From NCBI GenBank assembly GCA_900546265.1, contig URCA01000023.1, positions 1-56,802 of the forward strand: DNA of 56,802 nt, written 5' to 3'. This DNA comes from an uncultured Oscillospiraceae bacterium. GTDB taxonomy: Bacteria; Bacillota; Clostridia; Oscillospirales; Acutalibacteraceae. This document shows, piece after piece, positions 41,174-49,471 of this stretch. The position numbers were made by a program, and so were the translations under genes. Numbering within the stretch: the stretch's first letter is position 1; the number at the start of each line of letters is the position of its first letter. Under the pieces are notes generated by a model. The model saw nothing but the letters and a program-made list of their open reading frames with translations. It was not told the origin of the DNA and made no database searches.

Positions 41174-42292
41174 GTGTTGACAATGGCTCAGCTGACCACC
41201 AGAGAACGGTTTGTCAGAACCCTGACCGGGCAGGATACCGACCGGGTGCCGTTCATGAAGATTTTCGGCGGAACCAACGACGTGCTGCCGGCCTGGGAGC
41301 GGGACTACCCCGGCCTGCACACGTATATCGACGAGCTGCTGGGGTTTGAAGGCGGCTATCGCGGCTGGCGGATTACACCGGTGAATTTCGACCTCTGCGG
41401 GGAGATCGAAACCGAAGTCCTCAGCGAGGACGCCCAGTCGGCGGTGATCCGTTACAGCTATGGCAAGGTGGTGCGGCAGAACAAGGGGACGGACTACCAC
41501 CAGCACACGCTGGAATACCCTGTGAAAAGCCGGGAGGACTGGGATCGCATCAAAAGCCGGTATCTGGATCCGGCGGATCCCCGCCGCCTTCCGCCCCACT
41601 GGGAGCACTATGTCGAGATGTACCGGCAGCGGGACTACCCGCTGCAATTGACCGGCGGAGGCGTCTACGGCTTTGCCCGGAACATGATGGGGGACGAAGC
41701 CCTCTGCTACGCGTTCTACGACGATCCGGAGCTGGTGCACGATATTATGGACAGCTACATGGACTTTTGCTGCCGTCTCTGGGAGCGTCTGTGCGACGGC
41801 GTGGCGTTCGATTTGATCGAAAGCTGGGAGGATATGGCCAGCAAGAACGGCTCTATCATCTCGCCGGCCATCTTCGAGGAATTTCTCGCCCCGAATTTCC
41901 AAAAGATGCGCCGCTTTGCCGACGCCCACCGGATTCCCCTGGTGCTGGTGGACAGCGACGGCAACATCAACGCGCTGGCCCGGCAGATGCACGCGAACGG
42001 CGTCAACGCCATGTACCCCTTCGAGGTGGGGGCCGGGTGCGACCCCTTCCGCGTCCTGCGGGAGCTCCCCGGCATGGCGGCCCTGGGCTGCCTGGAGAAA
42101 AACGCCTGCGCCTTGGGGGAGGAGGCCATTGGGGAGCAGATGGAGCGGGCACGCCGGCTGATCCGGCAGGGCCGCTGCATCCCCGGCCCAGATCATTTTG
42201 TGCTGGAAAACGTGTCCTTCCCGCAGTACAAGCGGTTTATGAACAGGCTGCGCGAGGTGGTGCTCACCACCTCGCCCGGCAGCGATCGATAA
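41174..42292 (+). CDS. Uroporphyrinogen decarboxylase (URO-D) family protein, possibly a methyltransferase
   Basis: The product has 372 residues from a GTG at 41174, which sits 7 bases after AAAGGA; TTG 41177 and ATG 41183 are alternatives. It has the URO-D TIM-barrel pattern: TTRERFVRTLTGQDTDRVPF at the start and DGVAFDLIESWEDMASKNGS near residue 213, but no true haem-pathway context. Such proteins in anaerobes are mostly corrinoid-dependent methyltransferases for demethylation of plant or amine compounds. The AraC-type gene next door supports regulated catabolic use. The substrate is unknown, and no corrinoid protein is nearby. Confidence 0.85.
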   Translation: MLTMAQLTTRERFVRTLTGQDTDRVPFMKIFGGTNDVLPAWERDYPGLHTYIDELLGFEGGYRGWRITPVNFDLCGEIETEVLSEDAQSAVIRYSYGKVVRQNKGTDYHQHTLEYPVKSREDWDRIKSRYLDPADPRRLPPHWEHYVEMYRQRDYPLQLTGGGVYGFARNMMGDEALCYAFYDDPELVHDIMDSYMDFCCRLWERLCDGVAFDLIESWEDMASKNGSIISPAIFEEFLAPNFQKMRRFADAHRIPLVLVDSDGNINALARQMHANGVNAMYPFEVGAGCDPFRVLRELPGMAALGCLEKNACALGEEAIGEQMERARRLIRQGRCIPGPDHFVLENVSFPQYKRFMNRLREVVLTTSPGSDR

Positions 42293-42298
42293 CGGAAA

Positions 42299-42330
42299 AG
42301 GCCGCCGGAACAACCGGCGGCCTTACTTTT
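42299..42330. terminator. Terminator between the URO-D-family gene and the restriction gene
   Basis: AAGGCCGCCGG pairs with CCGGCGGCCTT around AACAA, followed by ACTTTT on the plus strand and TTTTCC on the minus strand. It separates convergent genes. Confidence 0.88.
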
Positions 42331-43639
42331 ATATCAGATGCAGCTCCCGCTGATCCGCCAGACACAGCTGGCTGAAAATCCACTCGAGCCATCCCCGCAC
42401 CGTGGAGGAGCGGCGCATGATGGTGGTGCCGTTGATGGGCAAATCCGCCTCCTCCATGATTTTGCAGATAGCGGCTTTCTCCGGCACGCCGGAGGAGCGC
42501 AGCGCCACGCCGAACGCCTTGTGGAACACCGGCCGCTCGAGCATCTTGCGGATGAGAGCCAGATATTTCTGCTTGTACCGCAGCTCCATGATGCTTTTGG
42601 CCTCCCGGCTGAGGGTGTACTGCCGCTCTCCATACTCGTTGGTGTCCCGGTAAAGCAGCCCCAGATACTCGCACGCCGATATGTAGTAGCTGGTCTGCCG
42701 GGCGTCGAAATCGTACTTGAGCGTGACCTCCTCGGGCGTCATGGTCTTTTCGTACAGCACCGAGAGAATATCCACAATCCGGGAGAAAGTGTCGGCCTGG
42801 GGGAAGGTGATGGGCGGCTCCTCGGTGCACTGGATGCTGTTCCAGATGTCGACGACATCCTTGAGATGGATGTCCTCGTCCGCAAAGGTGTAGGCCTTGT
42901 GCTCCACCAGCTCCAGGGAATTGTAGAATTCGCGATCGAAAAAGCGGTAAATGAAGGCGTGGAACACGTCGTTGGAATACACCAAAAACACCGGCAGAAT
43001 CGGCTTGGAAATCTTCGAGCTCCACAGGCGGTAGGGATAATACAGCTGCCGGATGAGCAGCTCGTCCACCGCCACGTTTTTCGCCTCGCAGAGCATCAGC
43101 GCGTCCCGGCTTTCATATCCGGCGTCGATCTCCACCTGGGCGTTGACCACGTCCAGGTGCTGCTCTCCCGCCGGCAGGCGGTTATTGCGCACCCAATAGG
43201 AAAATGACCCCGACGACATCCGGCCGTTGACGGTGAAAACCGCCTCGCCCCCCAGAATGTCCGCAATAATCCCGCTGTTGTAAGCAAACAGCAGGGCGGA
43301 GGATTCGCTGTATAGGTTGGTATAATCGATGGTCTGCAGGTTCGGCACCGGCACCGGTGTGGGCCGGACCGAGTCGTACTTGATCTTGGCATGGGTTTCG
43401 AAGCCGCCAATGATATACTCGCCCCGGGATATCGGCAGGATGGACAGCTTGTTTTCCTTGAAGATGGCGGGAAGCTGCGTCGACTGGTCGAACTTGGCCA
43501 TCAGCCGGGCTTCCTTCACCGTATTGATATCGGCGGAGGAAATACGGAACGATCCCCTGGTCGCCACTTGTTTGGCAATATCATGCTGATCAAACAGGAT
43601 TTCCCAAGCCTTGTCTATGCTGATACTCTTTTCCGCCAT
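42329..43639 (-). CDS. Probable type II restriction endonuclease partnered with a Dam-type methylase
   Basis: The product has 436 residues. A PD-(D/E)xK-like nuclease motif is visible: VEIDAGY with Asp172, then CEAKN with Glu185 and Lys187, 13 residues later. A winged-helix-like part follows in the C-terminal 150 residues (YDFDARQTSYYISACEYLGLLYRD), probably for DNA recognition. It lies 91 bases downstream of a Dam-family methylase on the same strand, as expected for a restriction-modification pair. It matches what I recall of the DUF6996/DUF6997 type endonucleases. Specificity for GATC is inferred from the methylase only. Confidence 0.78.
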   Translation of the reverse strand: MAEKSISIDKAWEILFDQHDIAKQVATRGSFRISSADINTVKEARLMAKFDQSTQLPAIFKENKLSILPISRGEYIIGGFETHAKIKYDSVRPTPVPVPNLQTIDYTNLYSESSALLFAYNSGIIADILGGEAVFTVNGRMSSGSFSYWVRNNRLPAGEQHLDVVNAQVEIDAGYESRDALMLCEAKNVAVDELLIRQLYYPYRLWSSKISKPILPVFLVYSNDVFHAFIYRFFDREFYNSLELVEHKAYTFADEDIHLKDVVDIWNSIQCTEEPPITFPQADTFSRIVDILSVLYEKTMTPEEVTLKYDFDARQTSYYISACEYLGLLYRDTNEYGERQYTLSREAKSIMELRYKQKYLALIRKMLERPVFHKAFGVALRSSGVPEKAAICKIMEEADLPINGTTIMRRSSTVRGWLEWIFSQLCLADQRELHLI

Positions 43640-43730
43640 AGGTGACTTCCTCTCTCCGGCGAAGGATACATACAGCCCATCCCCGCCGGTGGTACGGGCC
43701 GCATCAGGCGGGCCGCCGCCCGCCTGCCAG

Positions 43731-44579
43731 CTACCAGTTTTTAATCAGAACCTCGCTGACCGGCCCCCGCCCGTTGGCGTTGGCGTTGATTGCCCGGCTG
43801 GCCATGACCGTTTTGATCGTAAAGCCTCGGTACAGCTCCCGGATGAAAGGCGTATCCGCGTTGCTGAGCAGGCACTTGGCGCCCCGTCCGCTCAGCTCGG
43901 CGTAGACGTCGCGCAGCCGGATCTGCTCGCTTTCCCCGAAGCCTCCGGCCTGATATCCCGTAAAATTCGTGTTGTCCTTGCTGTGATAGGGCGGATCGAA
44001 ATAGACGAAGGATTCCCCGTCCGCGCCTTCTACCGCCGCGGCAAAATCCCCGGTGAGGATGTCGACGTCGTTGCCGTTCAGATACCGGCTGACAGCCCGC
44101 AGACTCTCCTCGTCGAAAATGGCGGGGTTTTTGTACCGGCCGTAGGGGACGTTGAACAGCCCCTGCAGATTCACCCGATACAGCCCGTTGAAGCAGGTTT
44201 TGTTCAGGTAAATCAATCGCGCCGCCTTTTCCACGGGGGAGAGGGCGGCAAACGCCTCCGCGTCCCGATCCAGGGAGCGGATTTCATAAAAATATTCCTG
44301 GCTGGTGTTCTCCTTATGGGTTTTCAGCAGGGCGATCAGCGCCTCCACGTCATCTCGGATGGCCATATAGGTGACAATCAGCTGTTCGTTGTGATCGTTG
44401 ATGACGGCCCGGCGGGGCTGAATGGCAAACAGCAGCGCCCCGGCGCCGACAAACGGTTCATAATAGGTGGTATATCTTCGGGGAATGGTCCGCTGAATTT
44501 CCGGCATCAGCTGCCGCTTGCCGCCCGCCCATTTCAGGTAGGGCCGCACCAAAGGATCGATGGGGGCTTTTTTTGCCAT
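43731..44579 (-). CDS. Dam family DNA adenine methyltransferase
   Basis: The product has 282 residues, typical for Dam/M.DpnII. Motif X is YLKWAGGKRQL (residues 14-24), motif I EPFVGAGAL (41-49) binds AdoMet, and the catalytic DPPY is at residues 195-198. The order X-I-(target recognition)-IV marks an alpha-class N6-adenine methylase, for which GATC is the common target. It forms an operon with the downstream endonuclease. An orphan Dam is less likely given that neighbour. Confidence 0.93.
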   Translation of the reverse strand: MAKKAPIDPLVRPYLKWAGGKRQLMPEIQRTIPRRYTTYYEPFVGAGALLFAIQPRRAVINDHNEQLIVTYMAIRDDVEALIALLKTHKENTSQEYFYEIRSLDRDAEAFAALSPVEKAARLIYLNKTCFNGLYRVNLQGLFNVPYGRYKNPAIFDEESLRAVSRYLNGNDVDILTGDFAAAVEGADGESFVYFDPPYHSKDNTNFTGYQAGGFGESEQIRLRDVYAELSGRGAKCLLSNADTPFIRELYRGFTIKTVMASRAINANANGRGPVSEVLIKNW

Positions 44580-44871
44580 GGGAAATTACCGCCTTTTAAC
44601 CTACTCGCATACCCTTTCGATATACCTATTTAGTTTACCATGTTTCCCGCCTTTCTGCAAGCCGCTGCTTCGATGGATTTTTTTATAAAAAACCAATTTT
44701 GCGGAAGACATGGGGATCCTGTCGAAAAACGCCGGAACCGCCCCGGAAAAACTCGAAAGAATCGCGGCATCCCCTTCTTTCATGCGGCTATTCGACAGAA
44801 TCTTACAGATAAAGATGGTATAGTATAGAAACGCCGAAAAAACAAACCACATCAATGTCAAAGGGAGTCGG
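44580..44871. other. Divergent intergenic region between dam and the double AbrB gene
   Basis: The stretch is 292 bases long. It holds the promoter area of the dam operon on the minus strand, an AT-rich patch (44674-44700) and a TATAGTATAGA -10-like region near 44817-44827 for the AbrB gene. I see no gene and no strong hairpin. Confidence 0.5.
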
Positions 44872-45288
44872 ATGATCATGAATTCGTATACAATTTTGAG
44901 GAAGCTGGACGCCGTGGGCCGTCTGGTCCTGCCCCTGGATATGCGCCGGGATCTGTGCCTGGAACCGGGCGGCTGCGTGCGCGTCACGCTGGACAAGCAG
45001 GGGGCCGGCCTCCTGCTGGAAAAAGCGTCCTGCGCCGGGTCGGAAAAATTCCTGATGGAATTGGACGGCCTGGGCCGGATCGTCATCCCCCAGGCGCTGC
45101 GGGCGGCGCTGGAAGCCAAAGCCAATACCACCATGGAGCTGACCTGTGACCCGGCGAGCGTGTCGGTCGTTCTGCGCCCGGTGAAGCCCGCCTGCTGCGC
45201 CTGCGGTGGCGGCGACGATCTCAAGCCCGTAGGCTCGGCCCATCTCTGCCGTTCCTGCCGGTGTGAAGTGCTGGCGTTGGGCGAATGA
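44872..45288 (+). CDS. Regulator with two AbrB-like domains and a C-terminal zinc ribbon
   Basis: The product has 138 residues. Two swapped-hairpin AbrB-type units are seen in tandem: residues 8-52 (LRKLDAVGRLVLPLDMRRDL) and 58-103 (MELDGLGRIVIPQALRAAL). The tail carries Cys at 108, 109, 111, 126, 129 and 131 (CCAC and CRSCRC), compatible with a zinc ribbon. Single AbrB proteins must dimerise to make the DNA-binding barrel, so a tandem pair may act as a pseudo-dimer. GGGAG lies just before the first ATG; an ATG at 44878 is also possible. The targets are unknown. Confidence 0.85.
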   Translation: MIMNSYTILRKLDAVGRLVLPLDMRRDLCLEPGGCVRVTLDKQGAGLLLEKASCAGSEKFLMELDGLGRIVIPQALRAALEAKANTTMELTCDPASVSVVLRPVKPACCACGGGDDLKPVGSAHLCRSCRCEVLALGE

Positions 45289-45312
45289 TAAGCCATGCGT
45301 CGGGAAAAGCGC

Positions 45313-45370
45313 GGTTTCGCGCTTATAAACGCGAAATGCGGGCCACATTTCATGGCCCGCAAGATTTTAT
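45313..45370. terminator. Terminator, second copy of the two-hairpin repeat
   Basis: TTTCGCG/CGCGAAA hairpin, then GCGGGCCA/TGGCCCGC, followed by AAGATTTT. The first 34 bases (45313-45346) nearly equal 17496-17529. It lies between convergent genes. Confidence 0.8.
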
Positions 45371-45988
45371 CTAGGCTTCTTTTTTGTCCGCGAACAGACG
45401 GATGAGATCCACGGTGCCGTCAATACCGATGGCCCCGCTGTCCACGCTCAGATGATAGCTGTCCGCATTGCCCCATTTCTTGGTGGAATAGAAGTTGTGA
45501 TAGGACGCCCGCTTTTTGTCCACCTTGATGATCCGCTCCGCGGCCTCCTTGTCGCTGAGATTGTACAGCCGGCAGACACGCTCCACCCGCTTTTTCATCT
45601 CCGCGTGGACGAACACGCTCACCAGATGGGGGTATTTGCTCAGCGCGTAGTCCGCGCAGCGCCCCACGATGACGCAGGCCCCATCGGCCGACAGCTTCTG
45701 GATGGCGTCGAACTGGGCCAGGAAAATCTGGTGGTTGATGGGCATGGTGAACGGCCCGCCCCCGCCCATGCCGTAATTGCCCATGGAAAGGGAATACAGC
45801 AGGCTGTTGGTCGGCATCTCGTCATAATTTTCAATCACGTCCCGGGAAATGCCGCTTTGCTCCGCCGCCAGCTCCAGCAGCTCCTTGTCGTAGAAGGGGA
45901 CGCCCAGCTGATCCGCCAGCTTTTTGCCGATTTCGCGGCCGCCGCTGCCGAATTGCCGCCCGATGGTGATAATGGTGCGATCATGCAT
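45371..45988 (-). CDS. Cytidylate kinase-like family protein
   Basis: The product has 205 residues. The P-loop GRQFGSGGREIGKKLA (residues 10-25) is typical of the cytidylate-kinase-like (Cytidylate_kin2) family, and the LID-type segment RIIKVDKKRASYHNFYS is near residues 153-169. The family is common in gut Firmicutes as a second copy beside true Cmk, and its substrate is unclear. It is not in the cmk-rpsA-like context of the main enzyme. A possible role is nucleotide or nucleoside phosphorylation. Confidence 0.88.
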   Translation of the reverse strand: MHDRTIITIGRQFGSGGREIGKKLADQLGVPFYDKELLELAAEQSGISRDVIENYDEMPTNSLLYSLSMGNYGMGGGGPFTMPINHQIFLAQFDAIQKLSADGACVIVGRCADYALSKYPHLVSVFVHAEMKKRVERVCRLYNLSDKEAAERIIKVDKKRASYHNFYSTKKWGNADSYHLSVDSGAIGIDGTVDLIRLFADKKEA

Positions 45989-46099
45989 AAAAAACCAGTC
46001 CTTTCCCCGGGATCTCTCCCGTTCCTTGCTTCTAGTATACTGCGTTTCAGCCGCTTTGTATACCGTTTTATTAAAAAATTTACAAAGAAATCAATAAAA

Positions 46100-46137
46100 C
46101 AGGCGCCGCTGTTATGCAAAGATAACAGCGGCGCCTG
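46100..46137. terminator. Hairpin between the CmpB-type gene and the kinase-like gene
   Basis: CAGGCGCCGCTGTTAT pairs perfectly with ATAACAGCGGCGCCTG around GCAAAG. On the minus strand TTTTATTG follows, so it can end the CmpB-type transcript. Confidence 0.88.
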
Positions 46138-46149
46138 ACTTTCATTCCT

Positions 46150-46734
46150 TTACGTATTGTCCGCGGTTTCCATCGGCGGCTCCTCCCGCCGTTCGCGCAG
46201 CCGGCGATAGAGATGATAGCCGAAATCCAGCGGGAAATAAATAAGCGCGGCCACGCACACGAACTTGCCCAGCGCCACGGGAATGGCACCTATGTATCCG
46301 GAAACCAGTCCTTCCAGCGCCCGGAAGTAGAGCACAGCCAGCACGCCCCAGCCCACCGAGCTTTCCAGGCACAGGATGCCTTTGTAGTTGAAGGGCTTGT
46401 GGCTGTAATCCCACCACAGGCTGCCGAACAGCCGCATCATGGCGATGCCGGTCAGGTATTCCAGAACCGTGGCCAGCAGCATCCCCGCCGCAAACAGCAG
46501 AAACAGGTTGTGGGAGAAGGGCCGCAGCAGCGCCGGGATGATGAGGGCGCCGAATCCGTAGATGATGCAGAAGGGCCCCTTCATGAATCCCCGATCCAGT
46601 ACCAGCCGTTTTTTCTCGATGGAAAGCACCACGCATTCCATCAGGTAGCCGAGAAAGCTGAAGAGCACAAAGGTATGCAGGATACGGTACATATCCATTC
46701 CCAGAATCTGAACGTCAAACATCGAAAGCCTCAT
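46150..46734 (-). CDS. Putative ABC transporter permease (CmpB family membrane protein)
   Basis: The product has 194 residues with about five hydrophobic segments. The conserved blocks LFSFLGYLMECVVLS near residue 23, RGFMKGPFCIIYGFGAL near residue 48, EYLTGIAMMRLFGSLWWDYS near residue 91 and FNYKGILCLESSVGWGVLA near residue 115 identify the ABC_trans_CmpB (PF06541) family. Although the name says ABC permease, no ATPase partner is nearby and the function is unknown. It is a single gene with a hairpin terminator. Confidence 0.92.
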   Translation of the reverse strand: MRLSMFDVQILGMDMYRILHTFVLFSFLGYLMECVVLSIEKKRLVLDRGFMKGPFCIIYGFGALIIPALLRPFSHNLFLLFAAGMLLATVLEYLTGIAMMRLFGSLWWDYSHKPFNYKGILCLESSVGWGVLAVLYFRALEGLVSGYIGAIPVALGKFVCVAALIYFPLDFGYHLYRRLRERREEPPMETADNT

Positions 46735-46909
46735 CCTTCCCGGCCGGTTCCGGCCTGTACTTTGTGACGAAATCGTGAACGATTGGCTAACTTTAGTATA
46801 TCGTACGGTCCGGTGGGCGGCAAGTATAAAATCGATTAAGTTCGCCCCTGTTTTCTTAAAACTCTATTAAATCGCCTTCATTTTCTTTTCTCTTTAGGGG
46901 ATAAAGCAA

Positions 46910-46955
46910 GCAGGACGGGAACACCTTGTGTCCCCGTCCTGCTGCATTTTTTATG
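46910..46955. terminator. Terminator after the alcohol dehydrogenase
   Basis: GCAGGACGGG pairs with CCCGTCCTGC with an internal ACAC/GTGT extension. A T-run follows on the plus strand, and TTGCTTTAT on the minus strand. Confidence 0.85.
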
Positions 46956-46959
46956 GCTC

Positions 46960-48105
46960 TTACCGGCCGTTGTATATTCGCTTAAGCAGCTCCACCATCC
47001 GCTTCTTGCTCACCGAGCGGGGATTGGTGGCCGTGCATTTGTCCTGGATGGCGATTTCCGCCAGCTCCTCCACGCTGGACATGAAGGCCTGCTGATCCAC
47101 CCCCGCTTTTTTCAGGGAGGAGGGAATGTCGAACTCCGCCTGCATCTTCTCGATGGTGATGATGAGGTTGCGGATGGCCTGCGGCCCCGCGTAAGAGCCG
47201 CCGCCAATGAGCACCCCCAGCTGGCTGTACTTCATGGCCGCCATGCTGTCGGCCGCGTGGGTGCGGTCACCCAGGCGGGAATTGAACTCGATGACATAGG
47301 GCAGCACGATGGCGTTGGCCCGCCCGTGGGGAATCCGGAACCGCCCGCCCACAATGTGGGCGATGGAGTGGTTGATGCCCAGGGACGCGTGGTTGAAGGC
47401 GATGCCCGCCATGTTGGAGGCGTTGTGCATGTGCTCGCGCGCGGCCATGTCGTCCCCGTGCTTGTAGACCCACGGCAGGTATTCCACCACCAGGCGCACC
47501 GCCTTTTCGGCCAGCGCGTCGGAGAAATCGTTGGCGCCGGTGGACACATAGGCCTCGATGGCATGGGTCAGCACGTCCATGCCGGTGTCCGCCGTCACCG
47601 CCGGCGGCACGCTGCGCACCAGCGTGGGGTCGAGAATCGCAATGTTGGGCAGCAGCTTGTCGTCGGTAATGGGGTACTTAATATGAGTCTCCGCGTCGGT
47701 GATGACCGCGAAGCTGGTGGCCTCGCTGCCCGTCCCGCTGGTGGTGGGCACCGCAATGCACAGCGGCTTTTCCGCCCCCGTGGTCTTCTGATACATGTAG
47801 CTGATGGCCTTGGCCGCGTCGATGGCCGAGCCGCCGCCCATGGCCAGCACCGCGTCTGGCTTGTGCGCCACGATCCGGGACAGTCCCTGCACCACCAGCT
47901 CGGTGTTGGGGTCGGGGGTGATGTCCGAAAAAATCCGATACTGGGCGCCCATCTCGTCCAGCACCCGCAGCAGCTTGTTCACCATCCCCGACTTTTCCAC
48001 AAAGGGATCGCAGATGATGCACAGGTTATGGATGGGATATTGCTTCAGGTTTTCAAAGGCGGCCTCGCCCGTGTAGATTTTGGTCGGTACATAAAAGGCG
48101 TTCAT
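46960..48105 (-). CDS. Iron-containing alcohol dehydrogenase
   Basis: The product has 381 residues, normal for the family III enzymes. The NAD-binding GGGSAID is near residue 96, and the metal-binding part NMAGIAFNHASLGINHSIAHIVGG (His residues near 258-270) is complete, with a further HGRANA. These enzymes reduce or oxidise small alcohols and aldehydes in fermenting bacteria. The gene stands alone between terminators. A butanol, 1,3-propanediol or lactaldehyde type substrate cannot be told apart here. Confidence 0.94.
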   Translation of the reverse strand: MNAFYVPTKIYTGEAAFENLKQYPIHNLCIICDPFVEKSGMVNKLLRVLDEMGAQYRIFSDITPDPNTELVVQGLSRIVAHKPDAVLAMGGGSAIDAAKAISYMYQKTTGAEKPLCIAVPTTSGTGSEATSFAVITDAETHIKYPITDDKLLPNIAILDPTLVRSVPPAVTADTGMDVLTHAIEAYVSTGANDFSDALAEKAVRLVVEYLPWVYKHGDDMAAREHMHNASNMAGIAFNHASLGINHSIAHIVGGRFRIPHGRANAIVLPYVIEFNSRLGDRTHAADSMAAMKYSQLGVLIGGGSYAGPQAIRNLIITIEKMQAEFDIPSSLKKAGVDQQAFMSSVEELAEIAIQDKCTATNPRSVSKKRMVELLKRIYNGR

Positions 48106-48338
48106 CGATAGGATCCTTTCTATTTCGCAGAAACCGGAAGTCCCGCCGCTTTCGGCCTATAGCACTAAGCCCCTAGGCCGAAACAGGCGGTTGTCAGTCT
48201 TCCCGCGGCCCGGCGCCCACACCACCGGCCGCTGTCAAAGGTTTGTCAATACGCGTCCCAGTATACCATATTTCGCGGCAAATGTCAGCCTCTCCGGGGG
48301 AAAAGTTGGAAGGCCGCCGCCGTCGATTTTCGTCGACC

Positions 48339-48367
48339 ATGACAAACCGCGGCGGCTGTGGTATACT
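48339..48367 (+). promoter_or_regulatory. Sigma-A promoter of the C_GCAxxG_C_C gene
   Basis: ATGACA (48339-48344), 17-base spacer, TATACT (48362-48367), 25 bases before the start codon. Confidence 0.8.
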
Positions 48368-48391
48368 GAACACAAAGAAAGGATGAGTGTC

Positions 48392-48844
48392 ATGGGAGCA
48401 AAAGCAGAGCGGGCCAAGACCCTATTCCAGCAGGGGTATAACTGCGCCCAGTCGGTGGCGGTGGCCTTCGCCCCGGAGATGGGGCTGAGCGAGGAAACGG
48501 CCGCCCGGCTGGCCTCCGCCTTCGGCGGGGGCATGGGGCGGATGCGGGAGGTGTGCGGGGCGGTGTCCGGCATGCTGCTGGTGGCTGGGATGCTGTACGG
48601 GTACAGCGACCCGACGTCCAGGGAGGAGAAGCGGGAGACCTATGCGCTGGTGCAGCGTCTGGCCGCCCGGTTCCGCCAGGAAAACGGCAGCATCGTCTGC
48701 CGGGAGCTGCTGGGCCTGGCCAGTAAAGAACTGTCGCCCGAGCCGACGCCCCGCACGGCGGAGTTCTACCGCAAGCGCCCCTGCGGGGATTTGGTTTATC
48801 AAGCCGCCAGCCTGCTGGAGGAACTGGGTGAGAAACCAGAGTGA
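48392..48844 (+). CDS. C_GCAxxG_C_C family protein
   Basis: The product has 150 residues from the ATG at 48392 (AAAGGA 9 bases upstream). The family signature is seen as QGYNCAQSVAVAF (residues 13-25), FGGGMGRMREVCGAVSGMLL (about 44-63) and later Cys residues in IVCRELLG and RPCGDLV. These cysteines suggest a redox or metal centre; the family is common in anaerobes and can carry a C-terminal membrane part, absent here. The molecular function is not known. It is the last gene before the AT-richer island. Confidence 0.92.
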   Translation: MGAKAERAKTLFQQGYNCAQSVAVAFAPEMGLSEETAARLASAFGGGMGRMREVCGAVSGMLLVAGMLYGYSDPTSREEKRETYALVQRLAARFRQENGSIVCRELLGLASKELSPEPTPRTAEFYRKRPCGDLVYQAASLLEELGEKPE

Positions 48845-48907
48845 AGATACAAACAGTGAAATGATTCTGAAAAAATACAAATAGTAAAATATTTTCGTTC
48901 GTCAAAA

Positions 48908-48981
48908 GGATATGTGCTCTAAGTAACTTGTTAATCAACCGATTTTTCGGTGATTGGCGAGGACACTTAGAGCATATTTCC
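48908..48981 (+). ncRNA. Long structured hairpin leader upstream of the recombinase remnant
   Basis: GGATATGTGCTCTAAGT (48908-48924) pairs with 48965-48981 over 17 positions, with one mismatch and one G-T wobble. Inside, CTTGTT/GGCGAG and then AATC-ACCGA / TCGGT-GATT continue the stem to a TTTT loop. A Shine-Dalgarno AAGGAGGG follows directly at 48985-48992. It may be a regulatory leader or an element-end structure; the role is unknown. Confidence 0.6.
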
Positions 48982-48994
48982 TATAAGGAGGGCT

Positions 48995-49139
48995 ATGCCA
49001 GGACGAAAATTAAGATGGCGCTTACTATACAAGAGGTTGAGCCGGGGCGATGAATTGCAAGACGAAAGTTTTTTCCATTCAGAACCAAAAAGCTCATGCT
49101 GGAGGACTATTTCTACGCCCGCGAGCCGCAATTGTGTTC
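48995..49139 (+). pseudogene. Degraded N-terminus of a large serine recombinase
   Basis: Starting at ATG 48995 behind AAGGAGGG, frame 1 encodes LLYKRLSRGDELQDES, which matches the start of TndX/TnpX-type serine recombinases (LYxRLSRDDELQGES). The expected next block SIQNQK is in frame 2 (49074-49091), and the next, LMLEDY, is in frame 3 (49093-49110). The frames change at homopolymers T6 (49069-49074) and A5 (49087-49091). The remaining ~500 residues of such a protein are missing; the HxlR gene begins at 49148 on the other strand. This is a remnant of a mobile element. Confidence 0.75.
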
Positions 49140-49147
49140 TCTATCCA

Positions 49148-49471
49148 TCAGGCATTTTTCGCTTTATATTCTTCGCCCCAATTCCACATAGCATCTAAAA
49201 CCGGCTTCAAGCTATGTCCCAACTCTGTCAACGTGTATTCTACCCGCGGCGGAACCTCTGGAAAAACCGTCCGGATAAGCAAACCGCTTTCCTCCATCTG
49301 TCGAAGCTGGGAGGTCAGTACCTTTTGGCTCACACTGCCAATAGATTTCTTTAATTCTCCAAACCGCTTTGTCCCCGACAGCAAATCTCGAATAATGAGC
49401 ACCTTCCACTTGTCACTGATGAGCGTCAGCGTTGTTTCCACCGGGCAGGCGGGCAAAGCTTTTGCCTCCAT
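49148..49471 (-). CDS. HxlR family transcriptional regulator
   Basis: The ATG at 49471 has AGGAGG 8 bases upstream and gives 107 residues. The HxlR winged helix is clear: CPVETTLTLISDKWKVLIIRDLL (about residues 9-31), RFGELKKSIGSVSQKVLTSQLRQMEE and the wing GLLIRTVFPEVPPRVEYTLTELG. The single Cys before the first helix is common in redox- or aldehyde-sensing HxlR proteins. It is divergent from the NAD(P)-binding oxidoreductase, which is its probable target. AT-richer than the flanking housekeeping genes. Confidence 0.94.
   Translation of the reverse strand: MEAKALPACPVETTLTLISDKWKVLIIRDLLSGTKRFGELKKSIGSVSQKVLTSQLRQMEESGLLIRTVFPEVPPRVEYTLTELGHSLKPVLDAMWNWGEEYKAKNA

Noticed and set aside
42329..44579. 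GATC avoidance as proof of specificity
   Set aside because: GATC is frequent in the window, so there is no avoidance to use; specificity rests on the methylase family only.
48995..49198. A 67-codon ORF as an intact gene
   Set aside because: Only the first part makes sense; the recombinase homology continues in the other two frames, so it is a pseudogene fragment.
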